Below are positions 39,996 to 47,812 of a stretch of DNA of 64,000 nucleotides, one piece after another (positions within the stretch are counted from its first letter, which is position 1; each line of letters opens with the position of its first letter). A program made the position numbers and the translations under genes. The stretch covers positions 579,369-643,368 of the forward strand of contig NZ_PJKB01000002.1 of assembly GCF_002884975.1 (NCBI RefSeq), written 5' to 3'. Source of the DNA: Akkermansia muciniphila. Its GTDB lineage: Bacteria > Verrucomicrobiota > Verrucomicrobiia > Verrucomicrobiales > Akkermansiaceae. The notes under the pieces are model-generated. The model was not told the origin of the DNA. It did no database searches and was given only the letters and a program-made list of their open reading frames with translations.

Positions 39996-40910
39996 ATGAC
40001 TGACAGACGTACTTTTTTAAAGGGAACTGCCGCCGTAGGGGCGCTCGCAGCCATCTCGGACATGGATTCCCTGTTCGCCCAGGAGGCCGGAGCTCCGGCA
40101 GCTTCCGGCATTCCGGACCTGGTGGCCGTCCGCAACGGCACCCGTGCGGAAATGGTCAGGAAGGCCGTGGATACGCTGGGGGGCATGCAGTCCTTCGTCA
40201 AGCCGGGCCAGACCGTCGTGATCAAGCCGAACATCGGCTGGAACAAGGGGCCGGAATTCGGCTCCAACACCCATCCTGAAACCGTCGCCACGCTGGTGGA
40301 GCTGTGCAAGCAGGCGGGGGCGAAGGAAGTCAGGGTGTTTGACCACTGCTGCCACAACGGCGCCTATGAAGGCAGCGGCGTGAAGGAAGCCGTGGAAAAA
40401 GCCGGGGGCGTGATGGTGGACGGCGGCAACGAAGGGCAGTATGTGCAGACGGAAAACCCGAAGGCCAAAAAGTTTACCTCCGCCAAGGTGCACAAGGCCG
40501 TGCTGGAAGCGGATGTCTACATCACCTGCCCCCCGCTCAAGCACCACAGCGGTTCCGAGATGACCGCCTGCATGAAGAACGTGATGGGTACCGTCTGGGA
40601 CCGTGGAGCCATGCATAAGAACGACCTGCACCAGTGCATCGCGGACGCCGTGTACTTCCGCAAGCCTGACCTGTGCGTGCTGGACGCCTACATGCCCATG
40701 GTGCGCAACGGCCCCGTGGGGAAGGACGCCAATGACCTGGTGGAGCGCAAAACCCTTCTGGCTTCCCGTGACATCGTGGCCATTGACGCCGCAGGCGCAG
40801 CCCTGCTGAACAAGGCCGGAAAAATCCGCCATGTGCAGTTGGGAGAGGAAATGGGGCTGGGCACCGCTGACCTATCCAAGCTCAACATCCGCCGCATCAG
40901 CATGGCCTGA
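39996..40910 (+). CDS. Tat-exported DUF362 family protein
   Basis: This 304-residue protein begins MTDRRTFLKGTAAVGALAA, a clear twin-arginine export signal (D-R-R-T-F-L-K). It is therefore folded, and perhaps cofactor-loaded, before crossing the membrane. The DUF362 body contains TVVIKPNIGWNKG, GAKEVRVFDHCCHNGAYEG and CPPLKHHSGSEMTACMKNVMG. DUF362 proteins are often found with ferredoxins and are thought to be redox proteins of unknown reaction. The Cys-rich segments here (HCCHNG, TCPPLKHH, MTACMKN) could hold metal or iron-sulfur, but no standard cluster motif is complete. It is followed 71 bases later by the NapH/NapG-like fusion, its likely electron partner. Confidence 0.88.
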   Translation: MTDRRTFLKGTAAVGALAAISDMDSLFAQEAGAPAASGIPDLVAVRNGTRAEMVRKAVDTLGGMQSFVKPGQTVVIKPNIGWNKGPEFGSNTHPETVATLVELCKQAGAKEVRVFDHCCHNGAYEGSGVKEAVEKAGGVMVDGGNEGQYVQTENPKAKKFTSAKVHKAVLEADVYITCPPLKHHSGSEMTACMKNVMGTVWDRGAMHKNDLHQCIADAVYFRKPDLCVLDAYMPMVRNGPVGKDANDLVERKTLLASRDIVAIDAAGAALLNKAGKIRHVQLGEEMGLGTADLSKLNIRRISMA

Positions 40911-40981
40911 GGCGGCGCCCTCCCGCCGCGGATGACGCGGAGCGGGACCAACTTTCCGCCTCCGGCGGTTTTATTACTGAT

Positions 40982-42739
40982 ATGTCAGTCATCAAAGCCT
41001 TTTTCGTCAGTCCGCTGAAGTGGCTCCGCGTGACGGTGGCCCTCATCTTCTTCATCGGGATTGCGTATGCCTTCCTGCACCATATCCCCGCGTGGAACGT
41101 TCCGAACATGACGGGAGGAGGGGAAGGCATGGAAAACTCCTTCTCGCTGGCGCAGTGGCAGTTCATCCCATCCGTGCTGGGGGCCCTGGACGGTGTTTCC
41201 GTTTCCATCGGGATTCTGGCGGTTCTGCTGCTGCTCACCCTGCTGTTCGGGCGCGTCTATTGCTCCTTCCTCTGTCCGCTGGGTATTCTCCAGGACATCG
41301 TTTTCAGAATCCGCCGCTGGATGGCTCCAAAGCGGTTCCTGAAATTTTCCACTCCCGTGCCATGGGTGCGGTATGTGGTGCTGGGGGGGCTGGCCGTCTG
41401 CTGCGTGACCGGGCTTGCCGGACTGTCCCTGAACTGGCTGGACCCGTACAGCATCTTCGGGCGCATCATGTATGTGCTGGCGTGGCCTGCCGCCATCTGG
41501 AGCAACAACCTGCTGGCGGGGGACAGCGCCTCCGCAGACCTGGTCCGCATGGACTATTTCTCCGTGGCTTTTCCGGCCCTGCTGGCTTCCGCGGGCATGC
41601 TTGGCCTGGTGGTGGTCATGAGCGCCTGGAAAGGGCGCCTGTACTGTAATACGGTGTGCCCCGTGGGTACGCTGCTGGGGCTGCTCTCCCGCGTCTCCCT
41701 CTTCCGGCTGGGCTTTGACCCCGGCTCCTGCAAGAAATGCGGCAAATGCATCAAATCCTGCAAGGCCCAGTGCCTGAACCTGAAGGAATACAGGATAGAT
41801 ACCTCCCGCTGCGTGGCGTGCTACGACTGCGTGCGTTCCTGCTCCGAGGGGGGGATACGCTACCGCTGGTTCACCAAAACCCGCAGCCTGATTCCCGCCA
41901 AAAAGAAAAAAGCCGCCCCGGCTCCCGCCCCCGCTTCTTCTGCTGCGGTTCCCGCCGTCGCCGGGAGTTCCCGCCGCCAGTTCCTGGGGGCCACCGCGGC
42001 CGGGCTGGCTACGGCGGCTCTTTCCGGCTGCCGGGGTGACGCCGCGCAGAGGCTGGACCCCACCCAGTGTGTCCTTCCTCCCGGCGCCGGGTCCCTGGAA
42101 CGTTTTCTGGACAGGTGCACCGGCTGCCAGATGTGCATCGCCAACTGCCCCACCCATGTGCTCCAGCCGGCCTATTTGCAGCTGGGGCTGAAAGGGTTCA
42201 TGAAGCCCCGGATGGATTTTTCCACCAAATACTGCCTCTATGACTGCCACCGCTGTGCGGAAGTCTGCCCCACGGGTGCCATCCGCAAGCTCCCCATTAC
42301 GGCGGAGAGGGATACTGCGGGCGTGACGAAGGATACCACGCGCATTGCCGTGGCCCAGTTCTACGTCTGCCGCTGCCTGGTCGCCCGGGAGGACATGGAC
42401 TGCGGCGCCTGTACGGAGCACTGCCCCACCAAGGCCCTTTATACGGTGCCCTACACGGGGCGTGACGGGCAGGAACACCGCCTGCCCAGGCTGGACCCCT
42501 CCCTGTGCATCGGCTGCGGCGCGTGCGAACACGCGTGCCCCGTCACCACGGAACGGCCGGAGGAACGCGCGCGCCTGAATACCTGCAACCTGTGCGAGGA
42601 AAAGTGCGAGTTCAAAAAGCGCCGGGAAATGCCTACCCGCGCCCTCATTGTCCGCGCCGTGAACCCCCAGCAGAAAGCCGTGAAGAAATTTGAGGAGAAG
42701 GCCGTGGACCCGGTGGGAGATGCGGACTTCCCGTTCTGA
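40982..42739 (+). CDS. NapH/NapG-like iron-sulfur membrane protein fusion
   Basis: This 585-residue protein has two halves. Residues 1 to about 320 resemble NapH: a membrane helix, LFGRVYCSFLCPLGILQD, several more helices, YCNTVCPVGTLLGLLS, then two 4Fe-4S motifs CKKCGKCIKSC and CVACYDCVRSC. Near residue 330 an internal twin-arginine segment with a lipobox appears: SSRRQFLGATAAGLATAAL then SGC. Residues from about 350 resemble NapG, with four cluster motifs (CTGCQMCIANCP, CHRCAEVCP, CGACTEHCP, CIGCGACEHACP). The fusion suggests electron flow from the quinone pool to the outside, and the Tat-exported DUF362 neighbour is a likely acceptor. The internal signal marks the join. Confidence 0.9.
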   Translation: MSVIKAFFVSPLKWLRVTVALIFFIGIAYAFLHHIPAWNVPNMTGGGEGMENSFSLAQWQFIPSVLGALDGVSVSIGILAVLLLLTLLFGRVYCSFLCPLGILQDIVFRIRRWMAPKRFLKFSTPVPWVRYVVLGGLAVCCVTGLAGLSLNWLDPYSIFGRIMYVLAWPAAIWSNNLLAGDSASADLVRMDYFSVAFPALLASAGMLGLVVVMSAWKGRLYCNTVCPVGTLLGLLSRVSLFRLGFDPGSCKKCGKCIKSCKAQCLNLKEYRIDTSRCVACYDCVRSCSEGGIRYRWFTKTRSLIPAKKKKAAPAPAPASSAAVPAVAGSSRRQFLGATAAGLATAALSGCRGDAAQRLDPTQCVLPPGAGSLERFLDRCTGCQMCIANCPTHVLQPAYLQLGLKGFMKPRMDFSTKYCLYDCHRCAEVCPTGAIRKLPITAERDTAGVTKDTTRIAVAQFYVCRCLVAREDMDCGACTEHCPTKALYTVPYTGRDGQEHRLPRLDPSLCIGCGACEHACPVTTERPEERARLNTCNLCEEKCEFKKRREMPTRALIVRAVNPQQKAVKKFEEKAVDPVGDADFPF

Positions 42740-42939
42740 TATGGTCCGTGAAGGCCGGGATACCTGTTTTATTCACGCCATGGGCGGATCCTTTCCCTGT
42801 GTTGCCTGATGGCCGTGCTGCCGGGAACAGGGCCACCCGGCCCTTGAAAAAACCTTTCCTCATGAAAAACTTCGACCGTTCTTTACTTGCATGTGCAGGT
42901 AACTCCTGTATGGTTAACTGACGGTAAAAAGTTAGGGCT

Positions 42940-43188
42940 ATGTGGGAATGGATAAAAAGTGAAATTCTTGAATTCGTGATGGACAGGCTGGCGGATGCCT
43001 TCAGCCTATCGCCCCTTTATCCGGAGGAATGGAGCCTGATGCGGTTCATCAACGCTTTTCTACTGGCGTGCGCCGTGGCGTTCCTGCTGGCTGCGGGGGC
43101 GCTGGGATGGCCTCCTTTCCTGATTGCGGCGGCTCTTCTGCTGACAGGCGCCATCACCCGGCTGGCGGTGTGCAAGCTGATGAAATGA
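42940..43188 (+). CDS. Small membrane protein, unknown
   Basis: This 82-residue protein starts MWEWIKSEILEFVMDRLADA, with two hydrophobic segments in the C-terminal half (FINAFLLACAVAFLLAAGAL, then PPFLIAAALLLTGAITRLAV). The amphipathic N-terminal helix would sit on the membrane surface. No family is recognised. A weak promoter (TTGCAT 42887, TATGGT 42909, 16 bases apart) lies just upstream. It stands alone between the NapHG fusion and a convergent GNAT gene. The reading frame and composition are credible for a real small protein. Confidence 0.6.
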   Translation: MWEWIKSEILEFVMDRLADAFSLSPLYPEEWSLMRFINAFLLACAVAFLLAAGALGWPPFLIAAALLLTGAITRLAVCKLMK

Positions 43189-43203
43189 GGGCTTCCGGCG
43201 GAC

Positions 43204-43656
43204 TCACGCCTTCTTTTCCAGAAATACCGTGGTCATCCCTCCGGCCTCCTTCCGGTACAGTTCCGCATAGCCCAGTTTGCGGTACAGATGCAGGGTTTCC
43301 GGAGTATCCGCCGAAGTGAATAGAAGGTAGGCGGCAACCTGTCCGCGGAAGTGTTCTTCCAGGGCCAGCATGAGCTTCCTCCCGAGTCCCCTGTTCCGGC
43401 AGGACGGGTCCACAATCAGCTTGCCCACATGGCAGGCGTTCCTGCCGTCCAGGCATCCCCTGACGGAGCCTACGATGCGGCCGTTTTCCGTATATTTGAG
43501 GAAGACGCTGTTCCGCGCTTCTTCCTGCAACTGCTCCAGGGTCTGTTCCAGAGGCGGAATAGTGCTGAGCCCCAGCCGCTCCGCCACTTCTCCGAAGGCG
43601 AGGAATTGAAGCTTCAGGATTGCCGGAAAATCTTCCCGGGACGCTTGCCGGATCAT
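43204..43656 (-). CDS. GNAT family N-acetyltransferase
   Basis: This 150-residue cytoplasmic acetyl-CoA-dependent enzyme shows the GNAT core: MIRQASREDFPAILKLQFLA at the start, VGKLIVDPSCRNRGLGRKLM with the acetyl-CoA loop R-N-R-G-L-G, and TPETLHLYRKLGYAELYRKE at the end. The acceptor (protein, sugar, antibiotic or amine) cannot be told. The start at 43656 is preferred over one at 43713, which would overlap the stop of the upstream secreted protein gene and carry an unlikely leader. The 3' end faces the small membrane protein gene. Confidence 0.88.
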   Translation of the reverse strand: MIRQASREDFPAILKLQFLAFGEVAERLGLSTIPPLEQTLEQLQEEARNSVFLKYTENGRIVGSVRGCLDGRNACHVGKLIVDPSCRNRGLGRKLMLALEEHFRGQVAAYLLFTSADTPETLHLYRKLGYAELYRKEAGGMTTVFLEKKA

Positions 43657-43709
43657 GGCTCCATCATGGTTCCGCAGAAGGGGGGGAATCCATGAAAAAA
43701 AGCGGAATG

Positions 43710-45371
43710 TCATTTTTCCGGAGGGGCCGGGACGATGCCGCCCAGCCCGATGCGCATGTTCAGGGGATGGCGGATAACGGTTGGGTTGACGATGTATTTT
43801 ACACAGCAGCTTAAAGTACCGGGGGGCTGCGGAAAGGAATAGGTGATGAGATGTGCGGTTTCATCCTCCGGGTCTTTATTGGACATGACCTGCATGCCCC
43901 CTTCCACATGAAAGCCGCTGAAATGCGGTTTTCCGTGGTGCCCCTGCAGCTTGAAGGTAACCCGGGATTCCTTTGCTGACGGCGTAATGCTGAGAAGGGT
44001 GGCCTGAAGCCGGAAGGGCGGATAGCCTTCGGATGCTCCCGGAACGTCGAAGAGCCATTTTTTACCCGGTTCCGCCGGAATCGTCCGGGCCGGAGTTGTG
44101 TGAACCTCTCCGACCGGCACGCGGAGCTCCCCGGTCAGCAGCCATCCCTCGTTGCCGGGAGGCAGCGAACGGGGAAGAGGAAAAAAGAGCATGTTATAGG
44201 TGGAAGTACCCCATGTGGGGGGATGAACCCGGCAGCGGACGGCTGTTTTTCCGCCGGGGCTGGAAAGGTTGATATAGCTGGCGCCCTGCTGTTCCATATC
44301 ATTCATCAGGGCGTGGTTTTTATCCGTATGAATGTGAATGCCGAGGAAGACGGGTTCCTGCGCGTCTCTATAGAAAAACCAATTGTACAATTTTACCTGA
44401 AGGGCTGCCGGCGGCTGTGCGGAAAGGCCGGATTCAGGGTTATTCACCGGTTTCCGGGGAGGGGAAGGCGGTGAAAGGGAGGGGTTTACAGTCAGGTCAA
44501 TAGGAACGTCCAGTGAATGTTTGCGGGGAAGGTAAACGACGCCGATCTTCAATTCACGGGGAAGGGAGGGGGTGGGCTTTTCCGCTCCTTCCTCCATTTC
44601 GTACAGGCAGGAAATGCTGGTTTTGCCGTCTTTTGGTTCTTCGATTTCCGGCGTGTGGGCGCGCCGCAGGCCGGATATGGGGCGTCCGGTGGAATCCAGA
44701 ATGGCAAAGCCTTGAATGGAAGCGGAAGAAGGGAATTCCGCCTCGCAGGAGAGGGTGGTTCGATCTTCGTTGGTTTTCAGTTGAATGGAAGCTGTGTTGC
44801 TGGCGGAGTCAGCCTGGACGATGTCACTGTCTTCCCGGACGTTTGGCTCCGGAAGGTCCAGATAGAATGTCTGGGGCTCTTCCGATGGTTTGACTGTTTG
44901 TTTCAGCATCAGCCGTTGCGGGTCCGGGCAAAACTGAACGGTCCAGGTTCCGCGGATACGCAGCCATTCCGATTGAGGAGCCGGAAGTTCCTTGAAACCG
45001 CAGGAAAAATGCAGGATCTTGTAAGGTGAGCCGGGAGAGGACGGGGATTTGGATCCAATGACATGGGAAGGATTGAGCTCGCCGGGCATTCCCCATGGCT
45101 GGTAGGGGTCGCAGGGCGTTTCTTTTCCGGTGGAATCCTGCATGACCAGGCGCGTGAGCTGCCCTTCCCCGGAAGAAGGAATGACAAAAGTTCCTTTCCC
45201 CTGGAGCGTGATGGAGATGCCGAGACCAACTTTCCCGGGGCCGTTCATATAGGAAATGCTCCAATCATCCAGAGCGACGGTAAAACGGGGCTGCTCCGCG
45301 GCCGGAGGCGGGGCGGCGGATGCCAGGGGAGCCAGAAGGGCGGCCAACGCGAGGGAGCGGGTAAAAATCAT
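43710..45371 (-). CDS. Secreted protein of unknown function
   Basis: This 553-residue protein begins with a signal peptide (MIFTRSLALAALLAPLASAA) and is otherwise hydrophilic. There are several Pro/Ser-rich linkers (NPSLSPPSPPRKPV, SSPGGKTAVRC) and beta-rich segments. Repeated units of about 100 residues seem to be present, with similar FTVALDDWSISYMN and FKLQGHHGKPHFSGFHVE openings, but I cannot prove repeat homology by eye. A late pair of Cys (GTLSCCVKYIV) is notable. No enzymatic motif is recognised. It is likely periplasmic or on the surface. It is divergent from the ABC-transporter gene, with 132 bases between them. Confidence 0.62.
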   Translation of the reverse strand: MIFTRSLALAALLAPLASAAPPPAAEQPRFTVALDDWSISYMNGPGKVGLGISITLQGKGTFVIPSSGEGQLTRLVMQDSTGKETPCDPYQPWGMPGELNPSHVIGSKSPSSPGSPYKILHFSCGFKELPAPQSEWLRIRGTWTVQFCPDPQRLMLKQTVKPSEEPQTFYLDLPEPNVREDSDIVQADSASNTASIQLKTNEDRTTLSCEAEFPSSASIQGFAILDSTGRPISGLRRAHTPEIEEPKDGKTSISCLYEMEEGAEKPTPSLPRELKIGVVYLPRKHSLDVPIDLTVNPSLSPPSPPRKPVNNPESGLSAQPPAALQVKLYNWFFYRDAQEPVFLGIHIHTDKNHALMNDMEQQGASYINLSSPGGKTAVRCRVHPPTWGTSTYNMLFFPLPRSLPPGNEGWLLTGELRVPVGEVHTTPARTIPAEPGKKWLFDVPGASEGYPPFRLQATLLSITPSAKESRVTFKLQGHHGKPHFSGFHVEGGMQVMSNKDPEDETAHLITYSFPQPPGTLSCCVKYIVNPTVIRHPLNMRIGLGGIVPAPPEK

Positions 45372-45503
45372 TTAATTTTAATTGGGGAAATGCGTTGCAG
45401 GGGAAGTTTTTGAATAACATATTCTTCGTTTACGGCAAGATAAAACCCTCATGCCCGATTTTCCTTGATGATGCAGGAATTGATACGTTAGGATAAAAGA
45501 ACC

Positions 45504-47327
45504 ATGTTGCAGGCGGACGGCATTACGTATGAAATAGAAACACCGGATGGTCCTTTGAAATTATTGGACAATGTCAGCTTTAATGTGCCCAGAGGGCATT
45601 TTATGGCTATTGTGGGACCTTCCGGTTGCGGAAAGACCACCTTGTTAAAGGCGATTGCGGGCATGATTGCGGAAACGGACGGCCGTTTTTTCTGGAACGG
45701 CCATGATCTGGCGGAGGAAGACTTTGAACCGTCGGAAATCGGGTTCGTTCCCCAGTTCAGCATTGCCTATGACCAGTTGAGCGTGGATGAGAATGTGGAG
45801 AGCGCCGCCAGGCTCCGTTGCCGGTTCGATTCCGTGGATGATTTGGACGACAGCATTGACAACGCGCTGGAGGTGACGGGGATGGAGGGAATTGCGGACC
45901 GCGATGTGAAGATTCTTTCCGGCGGCCAGAAGCGGCGCCTGGCGCTGGCCATGGAGCTGGTGTCCAATCCGCGCCTGCTGATTTGCGATGAGGTGACGTC
46001 CGGCCTGGACCCGAGGTCCGAGCACGATATCGTGGACCTCCTCCATGAAATCTCCCGTTCGGAAGGCCGCATCGTCATTTCCGTCACGCACAGCCTTTCC
46101 CACCTGGACATGTATGATTCCATCCTAGTCATGCACCAGGGCTGCGTGGCCTACCACGGTTCTCCTAAGACGATGCTGCATTACTTCGGCGTTTCCTCGC
46201 TGGAGGAGATTTATCCCAAGCTTCAGGACCGTGAAGGCCCCTCCTGGTGCCGGTCCTGGGGCAAGCACCGGGATTCCTATTATTCCCGCATGGAGAAGGA
46301 GAGGGAACAGAAGATACTTTCCGGGGAGCTTCCGGACCCGGATGCCGTACGCAGGGCTGTGAAGGCAGGTGAAGCGGAGGCGCCGGAAGCGGAGGAAGAA
46401 GGGGCAGAAGCCGTGCGGAGCGATTCCACGGAAGCTCCCGCCGCGGAAGGGCAGGGAGATGCTCCTGAGGATTCCATTCCGGAATTACCGGGCTTTTTTA
46501 CACAGTTTTTCTGCCTGCTGGGGCGTCGCTGGCGCATCTTTTTCCGTGACCGCTCCCAATTGATTCTGCAATTGGTGATGATTCTGCTGTTTCCGGTTCT
46601 GGTAGCCATGTTCACGGACAAGGGAACCGGGCAGATCGTGGGGCTTTCCGCCACGCAGGACGTGCAGACCCTCCAGAAGGATATGGAGGCCCAGCAGTTG
46701 AATATGAAGACAGGTTCAGCCGTTTCCGGCATCATCATGTTTGAGGTGATTCTGCTGGGCCTGATGGGTTCCAATAACGCCGCCCGGGAGGTGGCCGGAG
46801 AACGGGCCATCATGGAGAAGGAGAAGTACGCGGGCATGAGGCCTTCCGCCTATCTGGGGAGCAAGCTGGCCTATCTGAGCGTTCTGGTGCTGGTGCAGTC
46901 CGTCTGGATGTTCGCCTTTGTGGATTTCTTCTGGGACCGGGGCGGCGGCCTGACGCACCTGCTGTTCCTGATTCTGGCGGACGCCGCCATGACCTTTGTG
47001 TGCCTGGGCATTTCCTCCCTGGCCCGGAGCGCGGACCAGGCCTCCCTGCTGAGCATTTACCTGGTGGGCTTCCAGCTTCCCCTTTCCGGAGCGGTGCTGG
47101 CTCTTCCGGAACAGGTGGAGGGTTTCATACGGCCTTTCATTTCCGCCTACTGGGCCTGGTCCGGCAGCATCTCCGCCCTGAAGTCCGACGTGTATAATGC
47201 CGTCAAGAATGTGCTGGATACGGACCTGACCCCGGCTCTGCTTTGCTACGTTGTCTTGGGCGTGCACGTGGCATGCGGCATTGCCGCCTCCTACGCGGGC
47301 ATCCGCCGCTCGCGCTGGGAGCTGTAA
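45504..47327 (+). CDS. ABC half-transporter: N-terminal ATPase fused to ABC-2 membrane domain (ABCG-like)
   Basis: This 607-residue protein joins an ATPase domain (about 1-250) to a membrane part (about 340-607). The ATPase has Walker A GPSGCGKTTLLKAIAG, the signature LSGGQKRRLALAMELVSNP and Walker B LLICDEVTSGLD, in the ABCG order, with SVTHSLSHLDMYD as the His switch. A charged linker rich in Glu and Ala (about 290-325) leads to six or so helices (FFRDRSQLILQLVMILL, then VSGIIMFEVILLGLMG). It would work as a homodimer, exporting lipid, sterol-like or polysaccharide substrates. The TAGGAT at 45489 could be a -10 box or the ribosome site, since the ATG follows by 9 bases. Two coupled unknown genes follow. 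Confidence 0.9.
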   Translation: MLQADGITYEIETPDGPLKLLDNVSFNVPRGHFMAIVGPSGCGKTTLLKAIAGMIAETDGRFFWNGHDLAEEDFEPSEIGFVPQFSIAYDQLSVDENVESAARLRCRFDSVDDLDDSIDNALEVTGMEGIADRDVKILSGGQKRRLALAMELVSNPRLLICDEVTSGLDPRSEHDIVDLLHEISRSEGRIVISVTHSLSHLDMYDSILVMHQGCVAYHGSPKTMLHYFGVSSLEEIYPKLQDREGPSWCRSWGKHRDSYYSRMEKEREQKILSGELPDPDAVRRAVKAGEAEAPEAEEEGAEAVRSDSTEAPAAEGQGDAPEDSIPELPGFFTQFFCLLGRRWRIFFRDRSQLILQLVMILLFPVLVAMFTDKGTGQIVGLSATQDVQTLQKDMEAQQLNMKTGSAVSGIIMFEVILLGLMGSNNAAREVAGERAIMEKEKYAGMRPSAYLGSKLAYLSVLVLVQSVWMFAFVDFFWDRGGGLTHLLFLILADAAMTFVCLGISSLARSADQASLLSIYLVGFQLPLSGAVLALPEQVEGFIRPFISAYWAWSGSISALKSDVYNAVKNVLDTDLTPALLCYVVLGVHVACGIAASYAGIRRSRWEL

Positions 47328-47380
47328 TTTAATGCGTGCACTTGCAGGGAGTTCGTTATATAATTTTTCCATCAAAAGTT

Positions 47381-47812
47381 ATGGCGAGACGACGTGCAGC
47401 AAAAAAGAAGAGTTCCTCATCATCCACGCTGATGCTGATGGTCGGCGCGGTAGTGCTTGTGCTGGCCGTCATCGTGGGTTTTGCCGTGTTCCGCGCCAAG
47501 GAGAAGCCGCAGGCGGGTTCCGATATTCCCCTGGATATCCTGGCGGCGAACGCCTCCCAGCTTTCCAATAACAATTACGCGCTGGACGGAACGGTAATCG
47601 ACCGTTTTCCGCGCGGCGAATCCGAGCTGATTTCCTTTTTGTACAAGGACGCTTCCGGGCGTGAGTACATTATTCCCATTTCTGTTTCCGCGGCGGCCAG
47701 GAATGGCCTGAACATCAACCGCGACCAGCAGTATAGAATAGAGTTCCGCGTGGAAGACATTACTCCGAAGGTGCGCGGCGTATGCGTAGCCACATCCATT
47801 CAGCCTAAATGA
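47381..47812 (+). CDS. Single-helix membrane protein with beta-rich domain, unknown
   Basis: This 143-residue protein starts MARRRAAKKKSSSSS, a basic cytoplasmic tail. One hydrophobic segment follows (about 17-40, LMLMVGAVVLVLAVIVGFAV), so the rest faces the periplasm. The outer part contains YALDGTVIDRFPRGESELIS and EYIIPISVSAAARNGLNI, a compact beta-rich domain that might be OB-like, but I do not recognise a family. Start 47381 is preferred over one at 47336, which lacks a sensible leader. It lies 53 bases after the ABC half-transporter, and its stop overlaps the next start (ATGA at 47809-47812). Confidence 0.75.
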   Translation: MARRRAAKKKSSSSSTLMLMVGAVVLVLAVIVGFAVFRAKEKPQAGSDIPLDILAANASQLSNNNYALDGTVIDRFPRGESELISFLYKDASGREYIIPISVSAAARNGLNINRDQQYRIEFRVEDITPKVRGVCVATSIQPK

